Shown here in pieces: positions 1 to 7,405 of a DNA stretch of 33,791 nucleotides (the first letter of the stretch is position 1; every line of letters begins with the position of its first letter). The translations under genes and the position numbers were made by a program. The stretch comes from Ardenticatenaceae bacterium. GTDB taxonomy: Bacteria; Chloroflexota; Anaerolineae; Promineifilales; Promineifilaceae. The stretch covers positions 1-33,791 of the forward strand of contig JASJCR010000101.1 in the NCBI GenBank assembly GCA_030065875.1, given 5' to 3'. The notes below the pieces were generated by a model. That model worked only from the letters and a program-made list of their open reading frames with translations, did not search any database and was not told the origin of the DNA.

Positions 1-134
1 ACAGACTACAGACTACAGACTACAGACTACAGACTACAGACTACAGACTACAGACTACAGACTACAGACTACAGACTACAGACTACAGACTACAGACTAC
101 AGACTACAGACTACAGACTACAGACTACAGACTA
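1..134. repeat. Homogeneous 7-bp tandem array (CAGACTA)n
   Basis: Nineteen perfect copies of CAGACTA run from 2 to 134 with a partial unit at base 1, so the window starts inside the array and its full length is unknown. No copy differs from the others, which suggests recent expansion or active homogenisation. The array faces the inverted heptamers at 179-227 across a spacer of about 44 bases. The 7-bp period without unique spacers excludes CRISPR. Confidence 0.97.
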
Positions 135-178
135 CTTTAAAAAGTTTAACCTACTTTCACCTTATGTCAACCCCGCTG

Positions 179-227
179 ATGTCTGATGTCTGATGTCTGA
201 GGTCTGATGTCTGAGGTCTGTCGTCTC
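179..227. repeat. Inverted heptamer array, 7 units in phase
   Basis: Seven contiguous heptamers read ATGTCTG (four times), AGGTCTG (twice) and a final TCGTCTC. Read on the minus strand they are CAGACAT, CAGACCT and GAGACGA, so they share the core [CG]AGAC with the plus-strand CAGACTA array at 1-134, in opposite orientation. The last unit abuts the stop codon of the RodZ-like gene at 228. The two arrays together could form an imperfect long hairpin. Confidence 0.9.
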
Positions 228-1223
228 TTACTGCGTGGTTTCCCACGTCTGATCTACCACCTGCTGTCGCTCCCCTAGCCGGCCAACGTCGATATCGTTG
301 ATGCGTACAACCACGCCAAAGGCGTTGCCGGTGCGGATGGTTACAAAATCATTGCCGGTGAAGTTAAATGTATCGCCCCGCTTTGCCTGCCCCTCAAACA
401 AAACGATTTCGTCAACCGTGATGGCCACCCACGTGCGCTCGGTGATGTCAATCTGCATGTCAATAACGTCGATCGTGGCCGGGAGAGGGTTCCTCGTGGG
501 AGTGGGTGGCGGGAGCTGCCCCTGAAGTTCCCCGTCCTCCCCAACGGTCGCGGTTGATCCGCTGGTGCGGCCGGTAGGCACCACAAGCTCGGTGGTCGAT
601 TCAAGGGGTTCTGCTTCAACCGCGGCTGGCTCCACCGCGGCCGGTTCGGGGAGCGTTTCCTGACCGACAAAATCACTAACCGCCCCGGCGATGCCTTCCA
701 ATAAAGAGGTATTGGGCTCCGTACCGAGAACAAACGGTAAAAAACGCCAGCTGAGCAGGGCGATAAAAAATACCAGGGCCGCAATAATCAGCCAGCCGGT
801 AAAATCGGACCGCTTCTGCTCCTCTTCAAAAGCCAGATCGTTGTTTAAGTGATCAAAAAAAGTACCCGCCTCATCTTCCGGCGGCATAATCATCTTGGGC
901 AGCGGCTCATCTTCTGTGGGTCTGTGTAGGGGGGGTGGGGTTTTGTCTCGAAACTGCGTATACCGTTCGAGAAGCGGTTCAGCATCCAGCCCTAAAAATC
1001 GGGCATATTTTCGCATGTATCCCCGTACATGAGCCTGGGAAGGAAGCTGGTCATACTCCCCTTTCTCCATCGCTTTGAGATACCTGGGATTAATGCGCAG
1101 GGCATCATACACATCATTCAGCTCGAATCCGCGATTTTCACGCGCTTCGCGTAAGACAGTGCCTATTTCGTGCAATTTGTACCTGGGCCGATCAAAAAGA
1201 GATTGACAACAGCCGTTGATCAA
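228..1223 (-). CDS. RodZ-like helix-turn-helix membrane protein
   Basis: RodZ-family proteins tie the MreB cytoskeleton to the membrane and help set cell shape. The architecture fits: an N-terminal Xre-type helix-turn-helix at about residues 20-80 (IGTVLREARENRGFELNDV), an acidic Pro-rich linker, one transmembrane helix at about 142-166, a Pro/Thr-rich extracellular linker, and a C-terminal beta domain at about 250-331 resembling the RodZ C-terminal domain (DUF4115). The start is uncertain. The listed start is a TTG at 1223; a second TTG at 1175 (residue 17) gives the more typical N-terminus just before HEIGTVLREARE. The gene follows rplI by 38 bases on the same strand and may be co-transcribed with it. 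The stop codon directly abuts an inverted heptamer array. The family call is firm; a role in shape is inferred. Confidence 0.85.
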   Translation of the reverse strand: MINGCCQSLFDRPRYKLHEIGTVLREARENRGFELNDVYDALRINPRYLKAMEKGEYDQLPSQAHVRGYMRKYARFLGLDAEPLLERYTQFRDKTPPPLHRPTEDEPLPKMIMPPEDEAGTFFDHLNNDLAFEEEQKRSDFTGWLIIAALVFFIALLSWRFLPFVLGTEPNTSLLEGIAGAVSDFVGQETLPEPAAVEPAAVEAEPLESTTELVVPTGRTSGSTATVGEDGELQGQLPPPTPTRNPLPATIDVIDMQIDITERTWVAITVDEIVLFEGQAKRGDTFNFTGNDFVTIRTGNAFGVVVRINDIDVGRLGERQQVVDQTWETTQ

Positions 1224-1261
1224 TCTCTCTCACATGTTTTTGCCAGGAAAGCGAAGCAATA

Positions 1262-1852
1262 TTATGCTTCAGCGGCCGCCTCACCAACCGCTTCAACTGC
1301 TTCCACCGCATCGTCGGCTGCTTCTTCGGCCGGGGCTTCTTCTTCTGATTCAGCCTCAACCACCTCAGCCTCAACTGCTTCCGCTTCAGCGTTGGCCGCA
1401 TCTTCTTCACTCAAGACATGAACGGTGACATTCGCTTGATAATCGGCGTCGAGGCGCACCAAGGCGAGGTGATCTCCGGTTTGACGGATCGCCTTACCAG
1501 CAACGCTGACCTTGCGACGATCAAGCTCAATGCCCAAATCTTCTTGAATCTTGGCGGCGATATCGGCGGTGGTAATAGAACCGTACAGCCGGCCTTTGTC
1601 CCCAGCTTTGGCCACAAAACTCACTTCAATCTCAACCAATCTCTCGGCCAGGGCCTGGTGCTCCTTCCGCAGTTGATCGCGGCGAGCGGAGGCCAGTTCG
1701 CGCCATTTGGCAGCCATCTTCAGCTGACCAGGAGTTGCTGGAACAGCAAACCCCTGGGGAATGAGGAAATTCCGGCCGTAGCCATCAGAAACCTCAAAAA
1801 TTTCACCTTTATAACCTAGGGTATCGACATCTTCAGTCAACAAAACTTTCAT
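1262..1852 (-). CDS. rplI: 50S ribosomal protein bL9 with acidic C-terminal tail
   Basis: Ribosomal protein bL9 binds 23S rRNA in the large subunit and affects reading-frame fidelity. The N-terminal domain is unmistakable (MKVLLTEDVDTLGYKGEIFEV, then GYGRNFLIPQGFA), followed by the connecting helix at about 42-78 and the C-terminal domain to about residue 148 (VSVAGKAIRQTGDHLALVRLDAD). Bacterial bL9 normally ends near 148-150. Here about 46 further residues follow, almost all Ala, Glu, Val and Asp. A GGAG ribosome binding site lies about 10 bases before the ATG. The reverse strand of the tail gives Ser/Ala-rich open frames that are artefacts of the repetitive GCN/GAR codons. Confidence 0.97.
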   Translation of the reverse strand: MKVLLTEDVDTLGYKGEIFEVSDGYGRNFLIPQGFAVPATPGQLKMAAKWRELASARRDQLRKEHQALAERLVEIEVSFVAKAGDKGRLYGSITTADIAAKIQEDLGIELDRRKVSVAGKAIRQTGDHLALVRLDADYQANVTVHVLSEEDAANAEAEAVEAEVVEAESEEEAPAEEAADDAVEAVEAVGEAAAEA

Positions 1853-1975
1853 TTTTTATATTTCTCCACGCTGTGCTAGCGACCGACAATCCTATCAAAC
1901 AACGCGGGTTTTGGCAATAGTTTAAGCGAAAAATTATGATGGAATCGATGCTTTGGAGGACGCTCAAAAAAGCTT

Positions 1976-2887
1976 TTACTTTTCTTTTACCGTGTCTAAG
2001 GTTCCCTGCTTTTGCCGCCACTGCCCGACCGTCTGGGCCTTTAATGCCGCAATTTTGTGGCGGGCCTGCATCGTAGACGTGTTTTTTTGCAGGTACTTTA
2101 AGATATCAATGGCTCGCCCCTCAAACCCCAACCGACGATATGCATCAGCAAGAGAAAGGGCATAGAGAACCCGGCTGGGATCATCGGCTAAGGCCCGGCG
2201 CCAATACATCACCGCCATGGCCCACTGCCCTTCTTGAGCGAGGCGATCGGCGGTTAAATGAGCGGCAGCGCCATTCATGCGGTACAAATCTGCAGGGACA
2301 TTAACCCGATGCCATATTTTTTTTGTGGCAAAGTCCGGTGGAACATAGAAGAAACCAAGCAGTAATATGCCCCCGTAAGAGGCAAATTGCAGCGCGAAAA
2401 TGATGCCGCTTACCGTTTGGGCGGATCCGCTGATCAGCCCCTCCAGAGGGGTTCCCTGAACATCGCTCCACGTTTGAAACAGCTCCGGCTGAAATGTCGT
2501 AAGCCCCAGCTGAGTCATGCCGATTGCGGCCGCCACCATCGCTCCAACATATCCGCTAAAGCGACGCCGGTAGACAAGATACGCCAAAATCAGGAAAATT
2601 GGAAACCATATCCCCTGCCAGACGAGGGTGACTGGGGAGGTTAGGGACAAAACTTCCAAAATAATCTGAATGAGAGACAGCTGCACCAATCCAACAATAA
2701 AAATGAGGAAAATGTAGAAGGAACCGGATGGTTTTTGATGATCCAAAACCTTGCTGGTCAACCGTCGATGGCATTGCGGACAGTGGAGTGTGTTCTCAGC
2801 TAGTTCACAGGCACAATAAGCACAGAGATGATTCTCATCCAGGCGGTCCCATACATCATTAAATGGAGGTTTGGGTAGCGGATTCAC
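1976..2887 (-). CDS. Zinc-ribbon, multi-pass membrane protein with C-terminal TPR
   Basis: This protein is not assigned to a named family. A short N-terminal zinc ribbon has C22-x2-C25 and C36-x2-C39. It is followed by about four hydrophobic segments (roughly 56-80, 88-106, 112-130 and 160-180). The soluble C-terminal part, about residues 205-285, resembles one or two tetratricopeptide repeats (AQEGQWAMAVMYWRRALADDPSRVLYALSLADAYRRLG). The layout suggests a membrane-embedded scaffold with zinc ribbon and TPR on the same face, but no activity can be given. It lies upstream of rplI on the same strand, with 123 bases between them. Confidence 0.75.
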   Translation of the reverse strand: MNPLPKPPFNDVWDRLDENHLCAYCACELAENTLHCPQCHRRLTSKVLDHQKPSGSFYIFLIFIVGLVQLSLIQIILEVLSLTSPVTLVWQGIWFPIFLILAYLVYRRRFSGYVGAMVAAAIGMTQLGLTTFQPELFQTWSDVQGTPLEGLISGSAQTVSGIIFALQFASYGGILLLGFFYVPPDFATKKIWHRVNVPADLYRMNGAAAHLTADRLAQEGQWAMAVMYWRRALADDPSRVLYALSLADAYRRLGFEGRAIDILKYLQKNTSTMQARHKIAALKAQTVGQWRQKQGTLDTVKEK

Positions 2888-2958
2888 TTGACCTCAATTC
2901 GTGAACAGCAACGATTTGAAATGGGGGGGTGACCAATCGTAGGCATCGATATTAATTC

Positions 2959-5367
2959 TCAAAATGAATTTAAATGAAAAGCGGCCGAATCAACCGCGTC
3001 CCCTTTTCCCGAGTCTTTCTCAGCAAATGGAAGGAGAATGGAAAAAGCATCTGAAGTCAGGCTTCCATCATCTTTATGACCGGAAATAAATACTAGCTTC
3101 CCACCACTGGCTTCGATGAAATGTCGCGCTATGATTAGCCGCGGTCCGTAAACCAATTCTTTGGCATCGTGATCTCCCCAATTGTTGGTCGGATCGGTTA
3201 AAGTGGCTTGAATCAATCCTGAGGTGTGTTGATCTAGGTTTTTGCCATCGTGCCAAATCTCAATTTGCAGATGGGGTTCACGTTCTTCCAGTTCGATATA
3301 AACCGTCTGGCCGTTTCCCTTCAGGCAATTAATCTCGGAAATGCTAATCAATCGTTTGATGGCTCTCTCGATTCCGGCCTTATCTATGACCACCGGTCGG
3401 GTTTGCTCATCCACCATAAAATTGAATTTGACGCCGGCCGCATCCCGGCCGGGTGAATTTTCGACATACGGCTCAAACAATTTTGCCACTTCGATCGTTG
3501 ATTGACCCTGATTCTCGAAGCTGGTTTTAGCCTCACCGGTTTGAATCTCAGCCAGAGAGATAAAATCTTCAACTAATTCACTCACCCGCTGACTGCCGGC
3601 CTGAATGCCGAGCAGCGCATCCCGCAAGTCAGATGACGTGTTCAAATCTGAGGAGCTGTTTGAAATCAGGACCGAGTAATTGTCGACATCAGCCAGTGAT
3701 CCCAGGAAATCCGGCCGCAGCATGCTCAAAATATTGATTTTTAGCTGCTCAAAGTCGCTGTCGGCGCTTTTCTTAAGCTGGAAATACCGGTTTAAAACCG
3801 CGGTTGTCAGAGAGAGCAGTTCGTTGCTGTCGTATGGTTTGGTGAGATAATCTTCTGCACCAATTCGCCGGCCGTGCAAAATCTCTTTTTTATCGGTTCG
3901 GGCACTGAGAAAAATGACCGGGACTTGAACAAAGTCTGGGGATTGGCGCAATTTTGACACAAAATCATACCCGTTCATCTTGGGCATCATCACGTCAGAA
4001 ATAATAAGGTCCGGTTTTCTTTGGGCCGCTTTTTCCAAACCTTCTACCCCATCGCAGGCGGTATCAAATGTAAATTTATACGCTGTATCAGCGATCCGCA
4101 ACAAATCAACCAGGCCGTCGCGCACAGAATCCTCATCCTCAACAATTAAGAGATGGGCCAACCGCTGTGAAGAAAGGTCAGCGGATAAGTTTACGGCATC
4201 ATCTTGAGGTGCGGAATCAGACGGCCAGGCAGGCATAATGGGAATTTCAGCTTCTACCGCCGTTCCTTCTCCTTCTTTACTGGCGACAGTTAAAGTCCCA
4301 TGGTGAGCATCGATGATTCCTTTAGCAATGGTTAAACCCATCCCTGAACCCTGCTGCTCATATTTATCACGTTTGTATTGAAAAAACATGTCAAATATTT
4401 GGGATTGAACCGAGGATGGAATGCCGATCCCGTTATCGTGAACGTTGACCTTTAAGCAGCCGTCTTCAGCGAGTAGGCTAACCCTAACCTCACCTGTTCT
4501 ATCTCTGTTGATGCGCGCGCTGGAAAACTTGATTCCGTTTTCTACTAAATGACCAATCGCAATAAAATATTCAGATTCAAGGCAAAAAAAATGGGGAAGT
4601 TCCTGCGGGATTTCAAATTGGAAATCCACTTTTTCTTTTTCTGCCAGGAGCAGAAATTTTTCTTTTAGCTGCAAAAACCTCTGCACACCGTTTTGGCAAA
4701 ATGCCCCCTCTTCCCGGTATCGATGAAACAACTCGCCGGAACGAGCGTCCATCACGTGGATCATATCCTCAACCAGATTACTCATCCGCTCACACCCGGT
4801 CCGAATCCCTCGTAAAAAATCACCAACATTTTCTGTATCTTTGTATACGGAGATGCTAGAGGCCAACATTTCGTAGTAGGCGGTTACATAGGTCAGCGGG
4901 GTGCGAAATTCGTGATTCAGCACCTGCAGGACTTCACGCTTGAGTGAACTCATCTCTCGTTTCTGATGCGCTCGGGTATTTAGCGATCGATTGAGCTGAA
5001 TTTTAATCATATCGATTAATTCAAGGCTATCGAACGGTTTAGTGATGTACATTTCGGCTCCGCTCAATCGCCCTTCAATCATATCTTGCTTCCGCCCCTT
5101 GGCCGACACAAAGATAAACGGCACGTGGACCCAATCCGGATTTTCACGAACGTGACCCAACAGCTCATAACCCGACATATTAGGCATCATGATGTCGGAG
5201 ATGATCAAATCAACCGCAGTTTCTTTTAATCGATCCAAAGCCTCGAGGCCGTCAGAGGCGGTGACAACGGTCACAGAATAGTCGAAATCAGCGATTTCAA
5301 GTAAATCTCTTACGCCTTCCTGCAGTGATGGATCGTCTTCAACTAACAATAGAGTTACAGCGGTCAT
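2959..5367 (-). CDS. Hybrid response regulator/histidine kinase with degenerate second kinase
   Basis: This is a soluble signalling protein with no membrane segment or sensor domain. In order it has: REC1 (residues 1-125, phospho-acceptor D58 in ISDIMMPNMSGYE), a dimerisation/phosphoacceptor segment with H152 in LNHEFRTPLT, a HATPase with GHLVENGIKFS, DNGIGIP and GSGMGLTIAKG, REC2 from about 405 to 530 (ISDVMMPKMNGYD), and a second kinase-like module to the C-terminus. In the last module the H-box reads MLRPDFLGSL, with Pro at the His position; the DNGIGIP motif reads HDGKNL, and the glycine-rich lid is lost. Both halves share the same order, so the gene looks like an internal duplication whose second kinase has decayed. 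Upstream lies an inverted repeat at 5461-5482. The ribosome binding site is weak. The output partner is unknown. Confidence 0.93.
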   Translation of the reverse strand: MTAVTLLLVEDDPSLQEGVRDLLEIADFDYSVTVVTASDGLEALDRLKETAVDLIISDIMMPNMSGYELLGHVRENPDWVHVPFIFVSAKGRKQDMIEGRLSGAEMYITKPFDSLELIDMIKIQLNRSLNTRAHQKREMSSLKREVLQVLNHEFRTPLTYVTAYYEMLASSISVYKDTENVGDFLRGIRTGCERMSNLVEDMIHVMDARSGELFHRYREEGAFCQNGVQRFLQLKEKFLLLAEKEKVDFQFEIPQELPHFFCLESEYFIAIGHLVENGIKFSSARINRDRTGEVRVSLLAEDGCLKVNVHDNGIGIPSSVQSQIFDMFFQYKRDKYEQQGSGMGLTIAKGIIDAHHGTLTVASKEGEGTAVEAEIPIMPAWPSDSAPQDDAVNLSADLSSQRLAHLLIVEDEDSVRDGLVDLLRIADTAYKFTFDTACDGVEGLEKAAQRKPDLIISDVMMPKMNGYDFVSKLRQSPDFVQVPVIFLSARTDKKEILHGRRIGAEDYLTKPYDSNELLSLTTAVLNRYFQLKKSADSDFEQLKINILSMLRPDFLGSLADVDNYSVLISNSSSDLNTSSDLRDALLGIQAGSQRVSELVEDFISLAEIQTGEAKTSFENQGQSTIEVAKLFEPYVENSPGRDAAGVKFNFMVDEQTRPVVIDKAGIERAIKRLISISEINCLKGNGQTVYIELEEREPHLQIEIWHDGKNLDQHTSGLIQATLTDPTNNWGDHDAKELVYGPRLIIARHFIEASGGKLVFISGHKDDGSLTSDAFSILLPFAEKDSGKGDAVDSAAFHLNSF

Positions 5368-5460
5368 AATGGGTATCTTTAAATTATCTGTTTATAAGAA
5401 CAGTTGTCGTAAACGAATTTTTTGGAGGTTCCTTGTGATTCAGCTTAGAAGGTCTCGCTT

Positions 5461-5482
5461 ACATTTTACGTTTCTAAAATGT
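5461..5482. promoter_or_regulatory. Inverted repeat ACATTTTA-N6-TAAAATGT
   Basis: A perfect 8-bp inverted repeat with a 6-base centre lies 94 bases upstream of the hybrid kinase start (5367, minus strand) and downstream of a hairpin terminator. A dimeric regulator's operator is a reasonable reading, but no regulator or core promoter was matched to it. Confidence 0.35.
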
Positions 5483-5558
5483 TAAAAATCAAGGTAATTT
5501 CCAGTACACAGGTACCGTTTGTCAATTTTGCTGTAAAGCAATCATAACTCTTAAAAGC

Positions 5559-5587
5559 AAAGATGGCCGCATTTAGCGACCATCTTT
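5559..5587 (-). terminator. Hairpin terminator after the LPETG gene
   Basis: AAAGATGG and CCATCTTT form an 8-bp stem around a 13-base loop. On the minus strand a T-rich stretch follows the stem. It sits 31 bases beyond the stop codon of the LPETG protein gene and separates that operon from the hybrid kinase gene. Confidence 0.7.
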
Positions 5588-5618
5588 TAGTTTTATATAA
5601 ATTAAATGGGGATAGGGA

Positions 5619-6269
5619 TCAGTTCATTCGGAATCGTCTGGCGATAAACATCAGGAAAATCAAACCCAAAGCTGCGGCAATACCGCCCCAGATGGAAATA
5701 CCTGTTTCCGGTAAGGTTTCTGTTGCATTCCCAGTGTTAGCGCTGACATCGGCCGAACCAACGGTGTCGGCTGTGTCATCATCCTCATCAGCTGCGACTT
5801 CATCGTCATCTTCTTCGTCGTCATCTTCGTCAAAAATGCGGGTCACGTCTTCGGCCACTTCATCACCCTCATCATCCTCAGCCTGCACAACCGGGGTTAC
5901 GGTTGGCGTTGCGGTGGGAACAGGGGTAGCGGTAGCGGTTGGCAAAGGGGTGGGTGTTTCCGTTGGGGCATTAGCGGTCAATTCCATGGCCACTAACGTT
6001 TGGGTGACATAAGCATTTTGCGTTTCAATCGCTTCATTTGTCGCGGAGATCACCGTAGCGGTTGCCGCAATACCGGCATCTCCTTCAGCCACTGCTTGGC
6101 CATCATCGGCCCCATCAAAAAACAGCTGGTAGACCCCTAATACACCCAGGCAGAGGACCAGGATACCCACCAAACCGGCGGCCGCAAAAACAAACGGCCG
6201 GTTAGATTGGGTTTCTTCTTCTTCTTCTACAATAAACTCTTCAAACAGATCAGGATCTTGATCAGCCAT
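5619..6269 (-). CDS. Acidic membrane protein with C-terminal LPETG sortase-like signal
   Basis: The 216-residue protein begins with a short acidic segment (EEFIVEEEEET), then a transmembrane helix at about 26-50, a Thr/Pro-rich linker at about 101-128, a very acidic Asp/Glu stretch at about 130-168, LPETG at 186-190, a second hydrophobic helix at about 193-210 and a basic end RRFRMN. The C-terminal triad of LPXTG, hydrophobic helix and positive tail is that of sortase substrates. The N-terminal helix is not a normal cleavable signal because it is preceded by an acidic, not basic, segment. No sortase gene is in the window. AAGGAG lies at a good distance before the ATG. It is the last gene of the operon from 11274 and is followed by a terminator. 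Function is unknown. Confidence 0.85.
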   Translation of the reverse strand: MADQDPDLFEEFIVEEEEETQSNRPFVFAAAGLVGILVLCLGVLGVYQLFFDGADDGQAVAEGDAGIAATATVISATNEAIETQNAYVTQTLVAMELTANAPTETPTPLPTATATPVPTATPTVTPVVQAEDDEGDEVAEDVTRIFDEDDDEEDDDEVAADEDDDTADTVGSADVSANTGNATETLPETGISIWGGIAAALGLIFLMFIARRFRMN

Positions 6270-6307
6270 CGCAGTTCTCCTTAATAGTCTTCCCCATTAT
6301 CTTTGAT

Positions 6308-7405
6308 TTACATAATGATGTCAAGGTTGCGACATAGTACCGTCAGCACATCTCCATTAACCAGACGGACATCCGCCTGGCAAATCGAGCGTTCACCCAC
6401 CTCAGTTCGGCGACCTGGATAAATTCGCAGCACCTCACCGGTCAATCCGCTTTCATCTGTTCGCAGAACGCGGACCCGAGCCCCGCGAACCAATTGCGGT
6501 TGTTCATCCTCGACAATCGTTGAATCTACTGCTGTGTCAGGGAGAACGATTAGCGGCCGCCGGCTGTGGCTGGTCTCTGCCGCCAACATTCCGCCACTGC
6601 GGCCGTCATAACGCGTTAACAAATCAAATATCATGGTTGACATGCCCATTTTACCGACCCCATGGGTGGCAAAAACCGGCAGTTCCAACTGGTTTAAACG
6701 CAAAAACAACTCGCCCGTGATTGAGCCGGCGATAATCCCCCGCGCGCCGCGATCAGCGGCCGCGGAAACCCACTGTTCCTGATCGAGATGACCAACCACC
6801 AGGATTTTTCCCTGCGCCTGAGTGGTTATCTGATCACGGCTGACGGCGGCCGTTGGATCATCACTCAATATTTTGATATCCCCATACCCTTCCAGAGAAG
6901 TGCCACAGGCCGCCTCCATTCGGGTACCTTTTGACTCGACCGCTACCCCACGCTCGGGAATTGAATAGGCTACCCACCCCTTTAACAACGCCCGGATAGG
7001 CGTGGTTTTGGGATTTTGCTTGACGAAAATCGACCCGTTTTCAACGGCTAAAATTTTTCCTTCAACCGGTGACTCAACAGATTTTTTTCGGCCAAAACGA
7101 CCCTTTTTCTCGCCCAGTAGATGACCGGGGCGAATTTCCATCCCGCTTTGCACAGTGACGTGTTTGGTCAACTCACCTGGAGAGATACCTAATTCAGCAG
7201 CGGCCGGCACGATGGCTATCTCGCCCGGCCTCTCGATATGGGCGATAATTTGCACCATCGATAATTCTTGACCAGGGCCGGCGACCACAACGCCACTAGC
7301 CATAAAAGGGAGCTGTCGGCGCTGTCGAAACGTAATGTTGGTTTGTACTCTTGTTGCGGTACGATGATGTCGAATCACCCTTACAATCCCATCCCCGCTT
7401 GCCAT
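6308..7405 (-). CDS. Uncharacterised protein with barrel-sandwich-like N-terminus and KOW-like C-terminus
   Basis: I do not recognise a named family. Residues about 60-130 look like a barrel-sandwich (lipoyl/RnfC-like) fold: paired Val/Gly-rich strands IERPGEIAIVPAAAEL and SPVEGKILAVENGSIFVKQ. The middle part has a Rossmann-like pattern (GKILVVGHLDQEQWVSAAADRG, then ARGIIAGSITGELF). The C-terminal 60 residues (RGARVRVLRTDESGLTGEVLRIY) resemble a KOW/SH3-like barrel. There is no signal peptide and no clear membrane helix. The frame overlaps the end of the MutL-like gene by 25 bases and has no clear ribosome binding site, which suggests translational coupling; a downstream GTG start is possible. 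The overlap ties its function to the MutL-like protein. Confidence 0.75.
   Translation of the reverse strand: MASGDGIVRVIRHHRTATRVQTNITFRQRRQLPFMASGVVVAGPGQELSMVQIIAHIERPGEIAIVPAAAELGISPGELTKHVTVQSGMEIRPGHLLGEKKGRFGRKKSVESPVEGKILAVENGSIFVKQNPKTTPIRALLKGWVAYSIPERGVAVESKGTRMEAACGTSLEGYGDIKILSDDPTAAVSRDQITTQAQGKILVVGHLDQEQWVSAAADRGARGIIAGSITGELFLRLNQLELPVFATHGVGKMGMSTMIFDLLTRYDGRSGGMLAAETSHSRRPLIVLPDTAVDSTIVEDEQPQLVRGARVRVLRTDESGLTGEVLRIYPGRRTEVGERSICQADVRLVNGDVLTVLCRNLDIIM

Noticed and set aside
1..134. CRISPR array
   Set aside because: The repeat unit is 7 bp with no spacers.
1170..1819. Plus-strand open frames rich in Ser/Ala
   Set aside because: They are antisense to rplI and reflect its Ala/Glu-rich codons; no ribosome binding site or family match.
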